A stretch of DNA of 16,271 bases from a bacterium (GCA_028711675.1 JAQTRT010000032.1:1-16271); one strand, 5' to 3'; shown: positions 7,383 to 14,911, numbered from the stretch's first letter. Numbers and translations are program-made. Notes: generated by a model not told the origin, from the letters alone.

Positions 7383-9144
7383 GGACTCTCTCCTTTTCGA
7401 GTTCTTCAAAGCCCTTCAGGATCTCATTTTTGATATTCTCGATCTTTTTCATTTCGCTTTCCGGGATGAACTTGCTCTGGCTGATTTTTTCCCGGACCGG
7501 CATGCGGCTGATGCTGACAATACTAACACTGCTCTTCAGGGCTTTTTCCGACTGTTCATGGAAGAAAATAATAAGGTCCATAATACGGAACTGCTTCTGG
7601 AACGAGGTGAACGTGTCCACGGGGTGGAACGCGTTCTGATGCAGAAAATCCTCGCGGATCGAACGGGCTGTTTCCATGACCATCCTGTTCTCGGGCGAAA
7701 GAGCGTCCAGCCCCACAAGCCTCACGATCTCCTCAAGTTCAGCTTCTTGTTGAAGGATCTTCATGCTGAACTGGATCATGTTCTTCCACTGGTCACCGAT
7801 CTCCTGTTTATAATAATCATCAAATGTATTGCCGTACAGGGTATAGCTCGTGAGCCAGTTGATGGCCGGGAAATGGCGTTTGTACGCCAGTTTATCCTCC
7901 AGGCTCCAGAATACTTTCACCACACGAAGCGTGGACTGCACGACAGGGTCGGACAGATCGCCTCCGGGAGGCGAAACAGCGCCGATGATGGAAAGCGCGC
8001 CTTCCCTGTTGTCACGGCCCATGCAGATGACCCGGCCGGCTCTTTCATAAAATTCCGCGATGCGTCGCCCCAGGTAAGCGGGATATCCTTCTTCACCGGG
8101 CATTTCCTCAAGACGGCCGGACATCTCCCTCATGGCTTCCGCCCAGCGCGATGTGGAGTCGGCCATGATAGCCACGGAATACCCCATATCCCTGAAATAC
8201 TCGCCGATGGTCACACCGGTATATACCGAAGCTTCCCTGGCAGCCACGGGCATATTGGATGTATTGGCGATAAGAACGGTCCGCTTCATCAAAGGTTCGC
8301 CTGAACGCGGATCTTTTAAGTGAGGGAATTCCATTAAAACATCGGTCATTTCATTGCCGCGTTCACCGCAGCCCACATAAACGATGATCTCGGCATCCGC
8401 CCATTTGGCCAGCTGATGCTGGATAACGGTCTTTCCGCTCCCGAAAGGGCCGGGTACGCAGGCTGTCCCCCCTTTCGCAACAGGGAAGAAAGCATCAATG
8501 ACCCTCTGACCCGTGATCAGAGGGATAGTGGGAGATATTTTATTTTTATAATTACGGGGTTTCCGGACAGGCCATCTTTGTTTCATGGTGAGAGGATGTT
8601 CCTTACCCTCCTTATCCGCGATAATGGCTACGATATCATTGATGGTCATTTCACCGGCCTTGATCTCCTTGAGCCGGCCGCTGATGCCGCCGGGGACCAT
8701 GATCTTATGCTTCACCAGCACGGTTTCATCCACTGAACCCAGGATATCACCTTCCTGGACCTCATCACCCTGCTTTTTTTCAGGTTTGAACTTCCATAAG
8801 CGGTCCGGGTCCAGTGAATTCACCCTGATGCCGCGTGTGATGTAATCCCCGCACTTTTCCCTGATCTTGTCCAGAGGTCTCTGGATACCGTCATAGATGG
8901 ATTCGATCAAGCCGGGTCCGAGTTCGACAGAAAGAGGCTCGCCGGTCGATGTGACGGGGTCACCCACTCCCAGGCCGGCTGTTTCCTCGTACACCTGGAT
9001 GGAAGCCCTGTCCCCGCGGACCTCCACAATCTCGCCGATCAGTTTCTGGCCGCCTACTTCCACCACGTCATACATCTTGGCCTCGTCCATGTTCTCGGCA
9101 ATGACCAGCGGTCCCGTTACTTTTATTATTTTTCCAGCGCTCAT
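7375..9144 (-). CDS. atpA: V-type ATPase catalytic subunit A
   Basis: This 589-residue protein hydrolyses or synthesises ATP in the A3B3 head. It has the N-terminal beta-barrel (1-70), the non-homologous bulge domain of V/A-type A subunits (about 115-185), the Walker A loop GPFGSGKT (232-239), the catalytic-glutamate loop GCGERGNE with Glu261, the Walker B region SVAIMADSTSRW (323-334), and PPGGDLSDPVVQST (392-405). All nucleotide-site residues I can see are intact, so the enzyme should be active. A perfect AGGAGG lies 5-6 nt before the ATG. It is separated from F by the 212-nt structured gap and overlaps B by 8 nt. Confidence 0.98.
   Translation of the reverse strand: MSAGKIIKVTGPLVIAENMDEAKMYDVVEVGGQKLIGEIVEVRGDRASIQVYEETAGLGVGDPVTSTGEPLSVELGPGLIESIYDGIQRPLDKIREKCGDYITRGIRVNSLDPDRLWKFKPEKKQGDEVQEGDILGSVDETVLVKHKIMVPGGISGRLKEIKAGEMTINDIVAIIADKEGKEHPLTMKQRWPVRKPRNYKNKISPTIPLITGQRVIDAFFPVAKGGTACVPGPFGSGKTVIQHQLAKWADAEIIVYVGCGERGNEMTDVLMEFPHLKDPRSGEPLMKRTVLIANTSNMPVAAREASVYTGVTIGEYFRDMGYSVAIMADSTSRWAEAMREMSGRLEEMPGEEGYPAYLGRRIAEFYERAGRVICMGRDNREGALSIIGAVSPPGGDLSDPVVQSTLRVVKVFWSLEDKLAYKRHFPAINWLTSYTLYGNTFDDYYKQEIGDQWKNMIQFSMKILQQEAELEEIVRLVGLDALSPENRMVMETARSIREDFLHQNAFHPVDTFTSFQKQFRIMDLIIFFHEQSEKALKSSVSIVSISRMPVREKISQSKFIPESEMKKIENIKNEILKGFEELEKERVHA
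7390..7395 (-). promoter_or_regulatory. Ribosome binding site that fixes the subunit B start
   Basis: AAGGAG on the minus strand is followed by 7 nt and the ATG at 7382-7380. The earlier in-frame ATG (7409) has no such site and lies deeper inside A, so 7382 is preferred. Confidence 0.75.
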
Positions 9145-9356
9145 CTGATCCTCCTGTTAAAGGGTCTAAACGTCCTAAAGGCAGTAAAGGTTATGGAGCC
9201 CTACGGCCCTACGGCAGCCGTGGTTCCCCGCGTCTGCTCCGCCAATAGGTGGAGTCTGGGCGACATCCCGCCCAGAAATCCACCGTAGGTCCATGTCTTT
9301 ACAGACATGGCTTTCTGCTGGCGGGATAAAGGCAAAGGTTGATAAAACCTTACTCT
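9145..9356. repeat. Structured non-coding element between subunits F and A (nonamer repeat copy B plus hairpins)
   Basis: This gap holds several structures. A periodic arm has GG at 9162, a degenerate unit at 9171, then GG at 9180 and 9189, and contains GGCAGTAAAGG (9180-9190), identical to copy A. There is a tandem duplication of CCCTACGG (9199-9206 and 9207-9214) and an ACGGC-A-GCCGT palindrome (9211-9221). Hairpin 1 (9248-9284) pairs GGTGGA with TCCACC and CTGGGCG with CGCCCAG. Hairpin 2 (9291-9310) pairs CCATGTCT with AGACATGG perfectly across a 4-nt loop. CCGTAGG (9283-9289) complements both CCTACGG words. A 61-codon minus-strand frame crosses it (9175-9360), but the structure and its overlap with the F stop argue for a non-coding repeat. 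It could be a mobile repeat remnant or an RNA processing/stability element. Confidence 0.65.
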
Positions 9357-9692
9357 TCATTTCTCCTTAAAGATATCCACTCCGATGGCTTTTTCCACAA
9401 GTGTCTTCAGCTGCCTGCGGCCAATATCCCTGGACTCGATCCCGTTCAAGACAGGCATGAGCACGGGCAGCCGTTCTTTGCGTACTGTTTTCATCTCTTC
9501 GTAAATACGGGCGAATTCCTCATAATATTCTTCCGTGACAAAGACAATCTTATGCCCCTGTTCCAATATGTTCCTGATCAGATCGTTTATCTTTTTCTCC
9601 CGGGACAATTCGTCCAGGGAATAGATGTTCAATCCGGCCGCTTTAAATGCCAGTATCTCGCTTAAATTTCCTGCGATGGCGGTATCAGACAT
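9357..9692 (-). CDS. atpF: V-type ATPase subunit F (central stalk)
   Basis: This 111-residue protein has the family length. The N-terminus (MSDTAIAGNLSEILAFKAAGLNIY) has the Rossmann-like strand and helix of subunit F, and the C-terminal LPVLMPVLNGIESRDIGRRQLKTLVEKAIGVDIF is the diagnostic end of the family. F binds D in the rotor and can modulate ATP hydrolysis in related enzymes. It overlaps the end of C by 8 nt, with AGGGAG about 5 nt before the ATG. It is the last stalk gene before the structured gap. Confidence 0.95.
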   Translation of the reverse strand: MSDTAIAGNLSEILAFKAAGLNIYSLDELSREKKINDLIRNILEQGHKIVFVTEEYYEEFARIYEEMKTVRKERLPVLMPVLNGIESRDIGRRQLKTLVEKAIGVDIFKEK

Positions 9693-10695
9693 AGGTCTCC
9701 CTGATATTCTCCCTGATCCGGCCGGGTTTTATTCTCTTCCTCCGGCCTTCCACGATGATCCGGATGTTCATGTACTCATTCTCCTTTCCGGCCAGATAGG
9801 AAAAGACCGGTTCGATACCGAAACTGCAGAGTCTGGCCATCCGGATGATAGTCATCAGGTAATTATCCTTTAAAAGATGGAATAAGCCGAACTGGTTCTC
9901 TTTCCGTCCTTTCTCGATACCGGTCTTGAGAATATCGTAATAAGGCCGGGCCTTGAACGCATCCGGGATATCTTCAAGCTTTCCCGTAAAAAGCTCTTTG
10001 ACCATGATCCGTTTCAGGGTGCCTTTTAAAAAAAGGGTCCTTTCCAGTTCTTCCAGGCTCCTTCCGAGCAGTTTGAACCGGATAATGTTCTCAATGTTCA
10101 CAAGATCAAGATAATGACTGAAATAAAAAGAGAAGTAATCATTCTTCATCTCCTGGACCGTTAGCCAGAACAAATGCAGGTACATTCTGTCCAGGATATT
10201 TTCAACACCCGTGCTGTTCAGGTTCTTTTCCAGTTCATTAAAATAAAGGCCGATCATTTTTTTATGCCTCAGGCTGATGAGCTCGAATTTTTTATTCTCG
10301 AGGATATCCCGGATATCCTCCTGGTCAAGGGAGAAAGGATAAGCACCAAGCGGATAATCCTGGCTGATACGCCGGTCTTTCATGATCCTTAATTTCAGTC
10401 CGTTCTTCAGGTTCAAAAGATCATATTTCAGAAAAAAAGACCTGATAAAATCCGGATAAGGATCAAAAGGCCTGATGGCGTTCCTGATAAAGGAAAAGTC
10501 CTCTTTTCGTTTTTTCATGACGGAAACAGTCAGGTCAGCGCCGTACCCGCGGTCAGCGAGGGACTTCTCCAGCTGTGTCTCCGGAGCTTCGGCGAACTGA
10601 TCCAGTTCAGCGCGCGTGAGCATGTTATTCTCCAGCGCTTTCAACCGCCCGTTGACATAGGCCAGGTTCACGTCATTGGAAAATCGAACAGCCAA
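9685..10695 (-). CDS. atpC: V-type ATPase subunit C (rotor socket, d-like)
   Basis: This 336-residue protein is mostly helical and soluble. It matches the V-type C/d subunit, the funnel joining the D-F shaft to the K ring. The opening AYVNGRLKALENNMLTRAELDQF and the three-fold helical pattern (LKNGLKLRIMKDRRI, IENIIRFKLLGRSLEEL, and a C-terminal helix with FSYLAGKENEYMNIRIIVEGRR) are typical. The start is a TTG at 10695-10693, supported by AGGAGG 5 nt upstream and by the family-like N-terminus. It begins 9 nt after the end of E, whose TAG overlaps the ribosome binding site. Confidence 0.94.
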   Translation of the reverse strand: MAVRFSNDVNLAYVNGRLKALENNMLTRAELDQFAEAPETQLEKSLADRGYGADLTVSVMKKRKEDFSFIRNAIRPFDPYPDFIRSFFLKYDLLNLKNGLKLRIMKDRRISQDYPLGAYPFSLDQEDIRDILENKKFELISLRHKKMIGLYFNELEKNLNSTGVENILDRMYLHLFWLTVQEMKNDYFSFYFSHYLDLVNIENIIRFKLLGRSLEELERTLFLKGTLKRIMVKELFTGKLEDIPDAFKARPYYDILKTGIEKGRKENQFGLFHLLKDNYLMTIIRMARLCSFGIEPVFSYLAGKENEYMNIRIIVEGRRKRIKPGRIRENIRETYV

Positions 10696-10700
10696 TCTTT

Positions 10701-10706
10701 CCTCCT
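10701..10706 (-). promoter_or_regulatory. Perfect ribosome binding site supporting a TTG start for subunit C
   Basis: AGGAGG on the minus strand ends 5 nt before TTG (10695-10693) and overlaps the TAG stop of subunit E. It is the clearest reason to accept a non-ATG start for C. Confidence 0.7.
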
Positions 10707-11301
10707 AAAATAATTTTTTCACGATATCGGGTTCGATCTTTTCTCTCAACTCTTTCAGTATGGATTCCACAGAGTTATTGTACTGTACTTTTTCGGATCT
10801 CAGGATAAAACCGCCCTTGATGGGGATTGTTTCCCCGGCTATCTTCAGCTGCCCTTTCTCTCTCAGTTTCTCTTTCAGCCGGGAATTGATCTTCTCGACA
10901 AAATCAGGCGTGATCCGCTCCTTGTCTTTTTCCGTAAGAACGATCTCCTCCGTGCCGGTTTCGATGATCTCGATGATCTTATTCGCGATGAACTCCTGGT
11001 AATCCTCCCGCGGCAGGGAGAGGATGCGGTCTTCCACGATCTTGAACACGTCCGCGACCAGCTGCTGTTTCAGAGACAGGAGCTCCTTCCTCATCTCCAG
11101 ATCGGCCATCTGAACCAGGCGTTTCCGGTATTCTTCCGATTCCTGGTCTATCCGGACCTTCTCCTTTTTTTCCAAATCCTGAAGTGACTGCTTGTTCTCC
11201 CTGATGATCTTGTCCGCTTCCTTCCGGGCTTCGTCCAGTATCTGCCGGGCCTCATTCTCCGCTTCCGATAATATTTTTTTTACGATATCTTCTAATGCCA
11301 T
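10705..11301 (-). CDS. atpE: V-type ATPase subunit E (peripheral stalk)
   Basis: This 198-residue protein has a long charged N-terminal helix (about 1-95: ILSEAENEARQILDEARKEADKIIRE and onward) that pairs with the H/G subunit in a right-handed coiled coil. A globular C-terminal head follows (about 100-198) with the family features IPIKGGFILRSEKVQYNNSVESIL and LREKIEPDIVKKLF. It ties the head to subunit I and resists rotation. AAAGGA lies 7 nt before the ATG and the gene starts 15 nt after K. It is not F-type subunit epsilon or c, despite the shared symbol. Confidence 0.96.
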   Translation of the reverse strand: MALEDIVKKILSEAENEARQILDEARKEADKIIRENKQSLQDLEKKEKVRIDQESEEYRKRLVQMADLEMRKELLSLKQQLVADVFKIVEDRILSLPREDYQEFIANKIIEIIETGTEEIVLTEKDKERITPDFVEKINSRLKEKLREKGQLKIAGETIPIKGGFILRSEKVQYNNSVESILKELREKIEPDIVKKLF

Positions 11302-11316
11302 TACTGTATCCTTTGC

Positions 11317-11793
11317 TTAAAATTTAACGGCGAACCAGACCAGGAAGAAGGAGATCAGCAGTCCGAGAACCGCGTAAAGCTCCACGAACACGCCCATAAC
11401 CAGGGCTTTTCCGCCTTCGTTGGGCTGTTTGGACGTCATCTCGATCCCTGCGGCAGTCACTTTCCCCTGATGAATAGCGGAGACCAGACCCGCGATCCCG
11501 ACAGGCGCGCAGGCGGCAAAAGCCACAAGCCCTTCGACCAAGGAAACATCCGGCACAGCTCCGCCGATGATTCCGAGCTTCATGATGGTAAGGAACCCGA
11601 TGACAAAACCATATATCCCCTGAGTACCCGGTAAAGCCACCAGCATCAGGAATTTACCGAACTTTTTAGGATCCTCCGTCAACGCACCTGCAGCTACCTG
11701 GGCCGCGATGCCGATCCCGATAGCTGATCCGATACCGGACATAACAACAGCCGTAAAGATACCCATGCCTGTAATGAACAATCCTAATGACAT
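11317..11793 (-). CDS. atpK: V-type ATPase subunit K (ion-binding rotor ring, predicted Na+-specific)
   Basis: This 158-residue protein has four membrane helices made of two fused hairpins. Only the second hairpin keeps the ion-binding carboxylate, Glu138 in VFVELYAVLG. The first hairpin has LPGTQGIYGF (Leu54, Thr57, Gln58, Tyr61), and Gln109 lies in AIHQGKVTAAG. By alignment by eye these match Leu61, Thr64, Gln65, Tyr68, Gln110 and Glu139 of Enterococcus hirae NtpK, the known Na+ ligands. A strong AAAGGAGG sits 7 nt before the ATG, fitting the high copy number of the ring. The gene follows I by 46 nt. The fold call is firm; Na+ specificity is inferred from the residues. Confidence 0.96.
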   Translation of the reverse strand: MSLGLFITGMGIFTAVVMSGIGSAIGIGIAAQVAAGALTEDPKKFGKFLMLVALPGTQGIYGFVIGFLTIMKLGIIGGAVPDVSLVEGLVAFAACAPVGIAGLVSAIHQGKVTAAGIEMTSKQPNEGGKALVMGVFVELYAVLGLLISFFLVWFAVKF

Positions 11794-11839
11794 ATATCTT
11801 CCTCCTTTAAATTTAAAAATCTTTCTTTTGCACCATTAT

Positions 11840-13828
11840 TTATTTAACATGCACATAATCAAGCTTCTCCTGAAATGGTGAAAATTCCGTTCCGCCGGCA
11901 GTGTAAAATTTCGTAAAATATTCCACAAACTGAAGGCGGGTGGTATGAATGAATCCGCCCAGGGAATTGATAAGGATATCAAAGATATGTGCGAACACCA
12001 GACCACCGGCCATCACGATAATCCCCAAAGGTACACCGACCAGAGGTATCTTGACGAAAAGGGAATAAACAATACCCATGATGATGTTAATAACCATGGC
12101 AATGACACTGGTGGAAAGGGCCAGGGCGAAAAGCCGGGCATGGGAGACCACATCCCCGAACAATCCGGTGATTCCGTAAAAACTGTATATACCGCTGAAT
12201 ATGCGGATAAGAATATTCCTGCTGTTAGAAGTAAAAAAAACAATAAGTGCCGATCCTAAAAGCGGGATCGACCAGAGCCATTTCTGTTTCAGGGTCAGGC
12301 ACAGGACAAGGCCTAAGATGACCATAAGCCAGGAGAAAGAGTCCACGACAGCCCCCCTGTAATTCCTGTCCCTCAATTGCAGGATGAAACGGATAATAAT
12401 ACCGGTGGTGATCTGGACCAGCCCAAGGCCCATGACCAGCACGAACAAACGGAGCGGATATTTCAGCGGATCGAGTAAAGCCATTTTCTCCTTTGCCGCC
12501 CGGAGCCAGTTCAGGGACGGAGGAAGGGCATCGAATTGTATCCCGAAAAAACCTCCGGCCAGGATGCCGATAATGATAGTGACGAAACCGCAGATCGCGA
12601 TAACACCCATCAGCTGTTTCGTTCCACGGGAGATATATTTCTTCCTCAGGAACACAAAACTGGCCAGCATCAGAACCAGGCCATAACCCGCGTCCGTAAT
12701 GCAGATGGCAAAATACAGGATAAAGAACGGCATAAATAAAGGAGTGGGATCAATATCTGCCCGGGAAGGCAGGCCGAAAAGTTTTGTCACCATCTCGAAC
12801 GGGGAAACCAGTCCGGGATTATCAAGCGCTACCGGAGGCTCCTCACCTTTTTCCGGAAGACCGGAGACCAGATGAATGACCTGGTACTGGTCCCTGATGG
12901 CTTCCAGCTTCTTTAAATCTTTCTTCATGATCCAGCCGCTGATCCAGAACGTTTTTTCCGTGCCCAGAAAAAGCTTCTTGATCTCCTCCTTCTGATAAAC
13001 AGACTTCCAGTAATCAAGGCAGATAAGCATGTCCCTGTATTCCCGGGTCAGGCTTCTCATCTCTTCCTTTATCTCTTTCAATTCCTCATCGGTCCCTGCG
13101 GCTTTTTCAGAATACTGTTGAATGGTCCTGGCTACGGTACCGTTCACATCGCTGAAATCCATTAAAGGGATGTTCAGGTTCTTGAAATTCTCCATAACCC
13201 GGTCCCGGACTTCCGGCGTAAAGATCACGGAAAAATAATGCCGTTCCCCGGTACTGTGGATGAGGTTAAATTCCGCCAGGGGCGTATCTTTCAATTTACG
13301 CTTTAATTCCGTCAATGCCCGGAGATCGACCGAGCCGAACACAACGGTCACTTTTTTCAGGCCGGAAAAGAGCTCGGACAGGTCCAGTTTAACCGTCTTC
13401 CAGGCCTGGTAACTGTCGATCTTCGTCAGCAGGCTGTTCCGGGCCGTTTCCAGTTCCGTTATCTTTTCCGCGATCTTTTTTACCCTGTCCGGAATATTAT
13501 AACGGAAAGAGCTGGCTGTCTTTTTATATTCCTCGCTGGTCAGTTCCGGCCTCTGCTGGATGAAGAACATTTCTTTCTTGTTCAGATAAGGCTGAAGGAT
13601 CTTCATAGCCGCGTTCAGTCCCTGGATGATCTTTTCTATCTCCTGAAGCCGGGACTGGAGCCGGACAAGTTCACCGGGCACCTTATCCTCCGTATTCTTC
13701 CCATTCTTCCCTTCTTTCCGGATTTCCGTGATTTCCAGGAGCCCTGATCTGTGCAGGTCATCAACAAGACGGTTCTTAATATCGGTATAGCCCAGAATAG
13801 AGATTTTTAACATTGAAGCAACAGCCAT
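11840..13828 (-). CDS. atpI: V-type ATPase subunit I (membrane stator, a-subunit homologue)
   Basis: This 662-residue protein has a soluble N-terminal half (1 to about 360) with long coiled-coil stretches (about 53-80, 110-140, 240-280) that holds the peripheral stalks, then a membrane domain with about seven or eight helices. Arg565 in SHARLFALAL and Arg631 in HTTRLQFVEYFTKFYTAGG match the two essential arginines of the a/I family that face the ion path. The C-terminus TEFSPFQEKLDYVHVK is complete. AGGATGG overlaps the upstream H/G stop and lies 3-4 nt before the ATG; the two genes are 8 nt apart. It forms the two half-channels against the K ring. Confidence 0.97.
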   Translation of the reverse strand: MAVASMLKISILGYTDIKNRLVDDLHRSGLLEITEIRKEGKNGKNTEDKVPGELVRLQSRLQEIEKIIQGLNAAMKILQPYLNKKEMFFIQQRPELTSEEYKKTASSFRYNIPDRVKKIAEKITELETARNSLLTKIDSYQAWKTVKLDLSELFSGLKKVTVVFGSVDLRALTELKRKLKDTPLAEFNLIHSTGERHYFSVIFTPEVRDRVMENFKNLNIPLMDFSDVNGTVARTIQQYSEKAAGTDEELKEIKEEMRSLTREYRDMLICLDYWKSVYQKEEIKKLFLGTEKTFWISGWIMKKDLKKLEAIRDQYQVIHLVSGLPEKGEEPPVALDNPGLVSPFEMVTKLFGLPSRADIDPTPLFMPFFILYFAICITDAGYGLVLMLASFVFLRKKYISRGTKQLMGVIAICGFVTIIIGILAGGFFGIQFDALPPSLNWLRAAKEKMALLDPLKYPLRLFVLVMGLGLVQITTGIIIRFILQLRDRNYRGAVVDSFSWLMVILGLVLCLTLKQKWLWSIPLLGSALIVFFTSNSRNILIRIFSGIYSFYGITGLFGDVVSHARLFALALSTSVIAMVINIIMGIVYSLFVKIPLVGVPLGIIVMAGGLVFAHIFDILINSLGGFIHTTRLQFVEYFTKFYTAGGTEFSPFQEKLDYVHVK

Positions 13829-13836
13829 AAACCATC

Positions 13837-14151
13837 CTAAATCAAGAGGAGCTGTTCATAGATATATTGCGAGACTTCATCGAACTTTTTTAACGCCTTG
13901 TTCTTGATCTGCTTCTTCAGTTCCTCGTTGGTCAGCTTTAATTCCTGTATCTTCTGCTCAGCTTGGATCTCGGCATCATTATTCTTTTTATCCGTATAAT
14001 CCTGCATCTTGATCTTGATCTCCCGATCCATCCTCAGGGCAGAATCCTGGTTCTTTTTAACCAGATTTTTGGCCTCAGCCCTGGCCTTTTCCACTATTTC
14101 CCTGGCCCTCTCTTCAGTTTCCTGGATATGTTTTATATTCTCGATAAACAT
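13837..14151 (-). CDS. V-type ATPase peripheral stalk subunit H/G
   Basis: This 104-residue protein is almost entirely charged heptad-like helix (ETEERAREIVEKARAEAKNLVKK and onward), the pattern of the bacterial H/G (NtpF/Thermus G) subunit that wraps around E. Identification rests on composition plus position as first gene before I, as in the Thermus and Enterococcus operons. AGGAG lies about 9 nt before the ATG, and the operon promoter is roughly 30 nt upstream. Symbols differ between organisms, so none is given. Confidence 0.88.
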   Translation of the reverse strand: MFIENIKHIQETEERAREIVEKARAEAKNLVKKNQDSALRMDREIKIKMQDYTDKKNNDAEIQAEQKIQELKLTNEELKKQIKNKALKKFDEVSQYIYEQLLLI

Positions 14152-14181
14152 GAAGGATTCTCCTGAATTTAATAGAATTTC

Positions 14182-14209
14182 AGTATATTGATAATTATTC
14201 TCAAGTCAA
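14182..14209 (-). promoter_or_regulatory. Sigma-70-like promoter of the V-ATPase operon
   Basis: On the minus strand TTGACT (14209-14204), a 16-nt spacer and TATACT (14187-14182) each match five of six consensus bases. The predicted start site is near 14175, giving a leader of about 24 nt that contains the AGGAG of the H/G gene. It is the only strong promoter I find for the nine-gene operon. Confidence 0.75.
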
Positions 14210-14299
14210 CAAAAAAAGCAGTTATTCATCTGGTTAGATGCGGGGTATGATCCGGCTAAGGATTGTTCACTTTTCTGATCAAAAATCGTGTTAATGCAG

Positions 14300-14416
14300 C
14301 CTGTATAGTCTAAAAGTAAATAAAAAAAGTTATACAGGTTTAAAAGGGAGTAAAGGCTTGAAAGGTAAAAATTCCTGCCCTTTATAACCTTTATTGCCCA
14401 TACAGCCTTTAAAACC
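14300..14416. repeat. 9-bp periodic G-arm/C-arm repeat, copy C (divergent promoter region)
   Basis: The gap 14152-14485 holds two divergent promoters and this element. GG falls at 14337, 14346, 14355 and 14364; after a 13-nt spacer CC falls at 14379, 14388, 14397, 14406 and 14415, always 9 nt apart. The outer units GGTTTAAAAGG (14337-14347) and CCTTTAAAACC (14406-14416) are complementary at 10 of 11 positions. CCTTTATAACC (14379-14389) and CCTTTAAAACC also occur in copy A. Just left, CCTGTATA (14300-14307) and TATACAGG (14331-14338) form a perfect 8-bp inverted repeat. A minor CATCT/AGATG hairpin lies at 14227-14240. No gene is supported in the gap. Confidence 0.7.
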
Positions 14417-14426
14417 TTTTTTATGT

Positions 14427-14454
14427 TTGACTTTGTATTTGTAATTTTTATTAT
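14427..14454 (+). promoter_or_regulatory. Sigma-70-like promoter of the nfeD-SPFH operon
   Basis: TTGACT (14427-14432), a 16-nt spacer and TATTAT (14449-14454) each match five of six consensus bases. The start site would be near 14461, followed by GAGGGA (14474-14479) 6 nt before the nfeD ATG. The -35 box and spacer length are the same as in the opposing ATPase promoter. Confidence 0.7.
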
Positions 14455-14485
14455 CTACGTATATTAAACAACCGAGGGAAAAATC

Positions 14486-14911
14486 ATGAAATTCATTATC
14501 TGGATGATCCTGGGGATACTTTTTTTCATAATCGAGATATTGACCCCGGGCATATTCTTCTTCACCTCCCTGAGCATCGGTTTTTTCATGGCCGGGTTCT
14601 CCACATTCCTTTTCACGAACATTTATCTCCAGTGGACGGTCTTCCTTATTTTCTCCATCCTGTCCATACTCATCATAAAGTTTATCATGCGGAAGAACGG
14701 GGGAAAGCCTGTCCGGCTTGCCAATGTTGACGGATTGAAAGGAAGGACAGCGGTTGTGATCATGAGCATCCAGCCTTCCCTGAACCAGGGCCTGGTCAAG
14801 GTAGATGGCGAAGAATGGCGGGCTGTGGCAGAGGAAGAGGTCAAAAAAGGGGAGCAGGTCCGGATACAGGAGATCGAAGGTAATCATTTGATAGTAAAGA
14901 AAATATCATAG
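14486..14911 (+). CDS. nfeD: Short NfeD-family membrane protein
   Basis: This 141-residue protein has two or three hydrophobic helices in residues 2-68 and a C-terminal OB-fold NfeD domain at about 82-141 (GLKGRTAVVIMSIQP, QGLVKVDGEEWRAVAEEEVKKGEQVRI, NHLIVKK). It lacks the ClpP-like protease domain of long NfeD proteins, so it is the short form usually encoded next to an SPFH partner. That partner is indeed 10 nt downstream, and the stop codon overlaps its ribosome binding site. The pair is thought to organise membrane microdomains and membrane-protein quality control. Confidence 0.93.
   Translation: MKFIIWMILGILFFIIEILTPGIFFFTSLSIGFFMAGFSTFLFTNIYLQWTVFLIFSILSILIIKFIMRKNGGKPVRLANVDGLKGRTAVVIMSIQPSLNQGLVKVDGEEWRAVAEEEVKKGEQVRIQEIEGNHLIVKKIS

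Noticed and set aside
6444..8304. Long plus-strand frames opposite subunits B and A (329 and 307 codons)
   Set aside because: Antisense openness comes from codon use of highly conserved genes; no family motif is seen.
9175..9360. A 61-codon minus-strand frame across the F-A gap
   Set aside because: It overlaps the F stop, is made of hairpin and repeat sequence and has no good ribosome binding site; it is better explained as a structured repeat.
5874..14485. A CRISPR array as an explanation of the 9-bp repeats
   Set aside because: Units are 9 nt with no constant repeat of 23-40 nt, no unique spacers and no cas genes.
14330..14887. A 185-codon minus-strand frame with a KGFKG-like C-terminus
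   Set aside because: It is antisense to nfeD, and the KG-rich end is only the translation of the 9-bp repeat.
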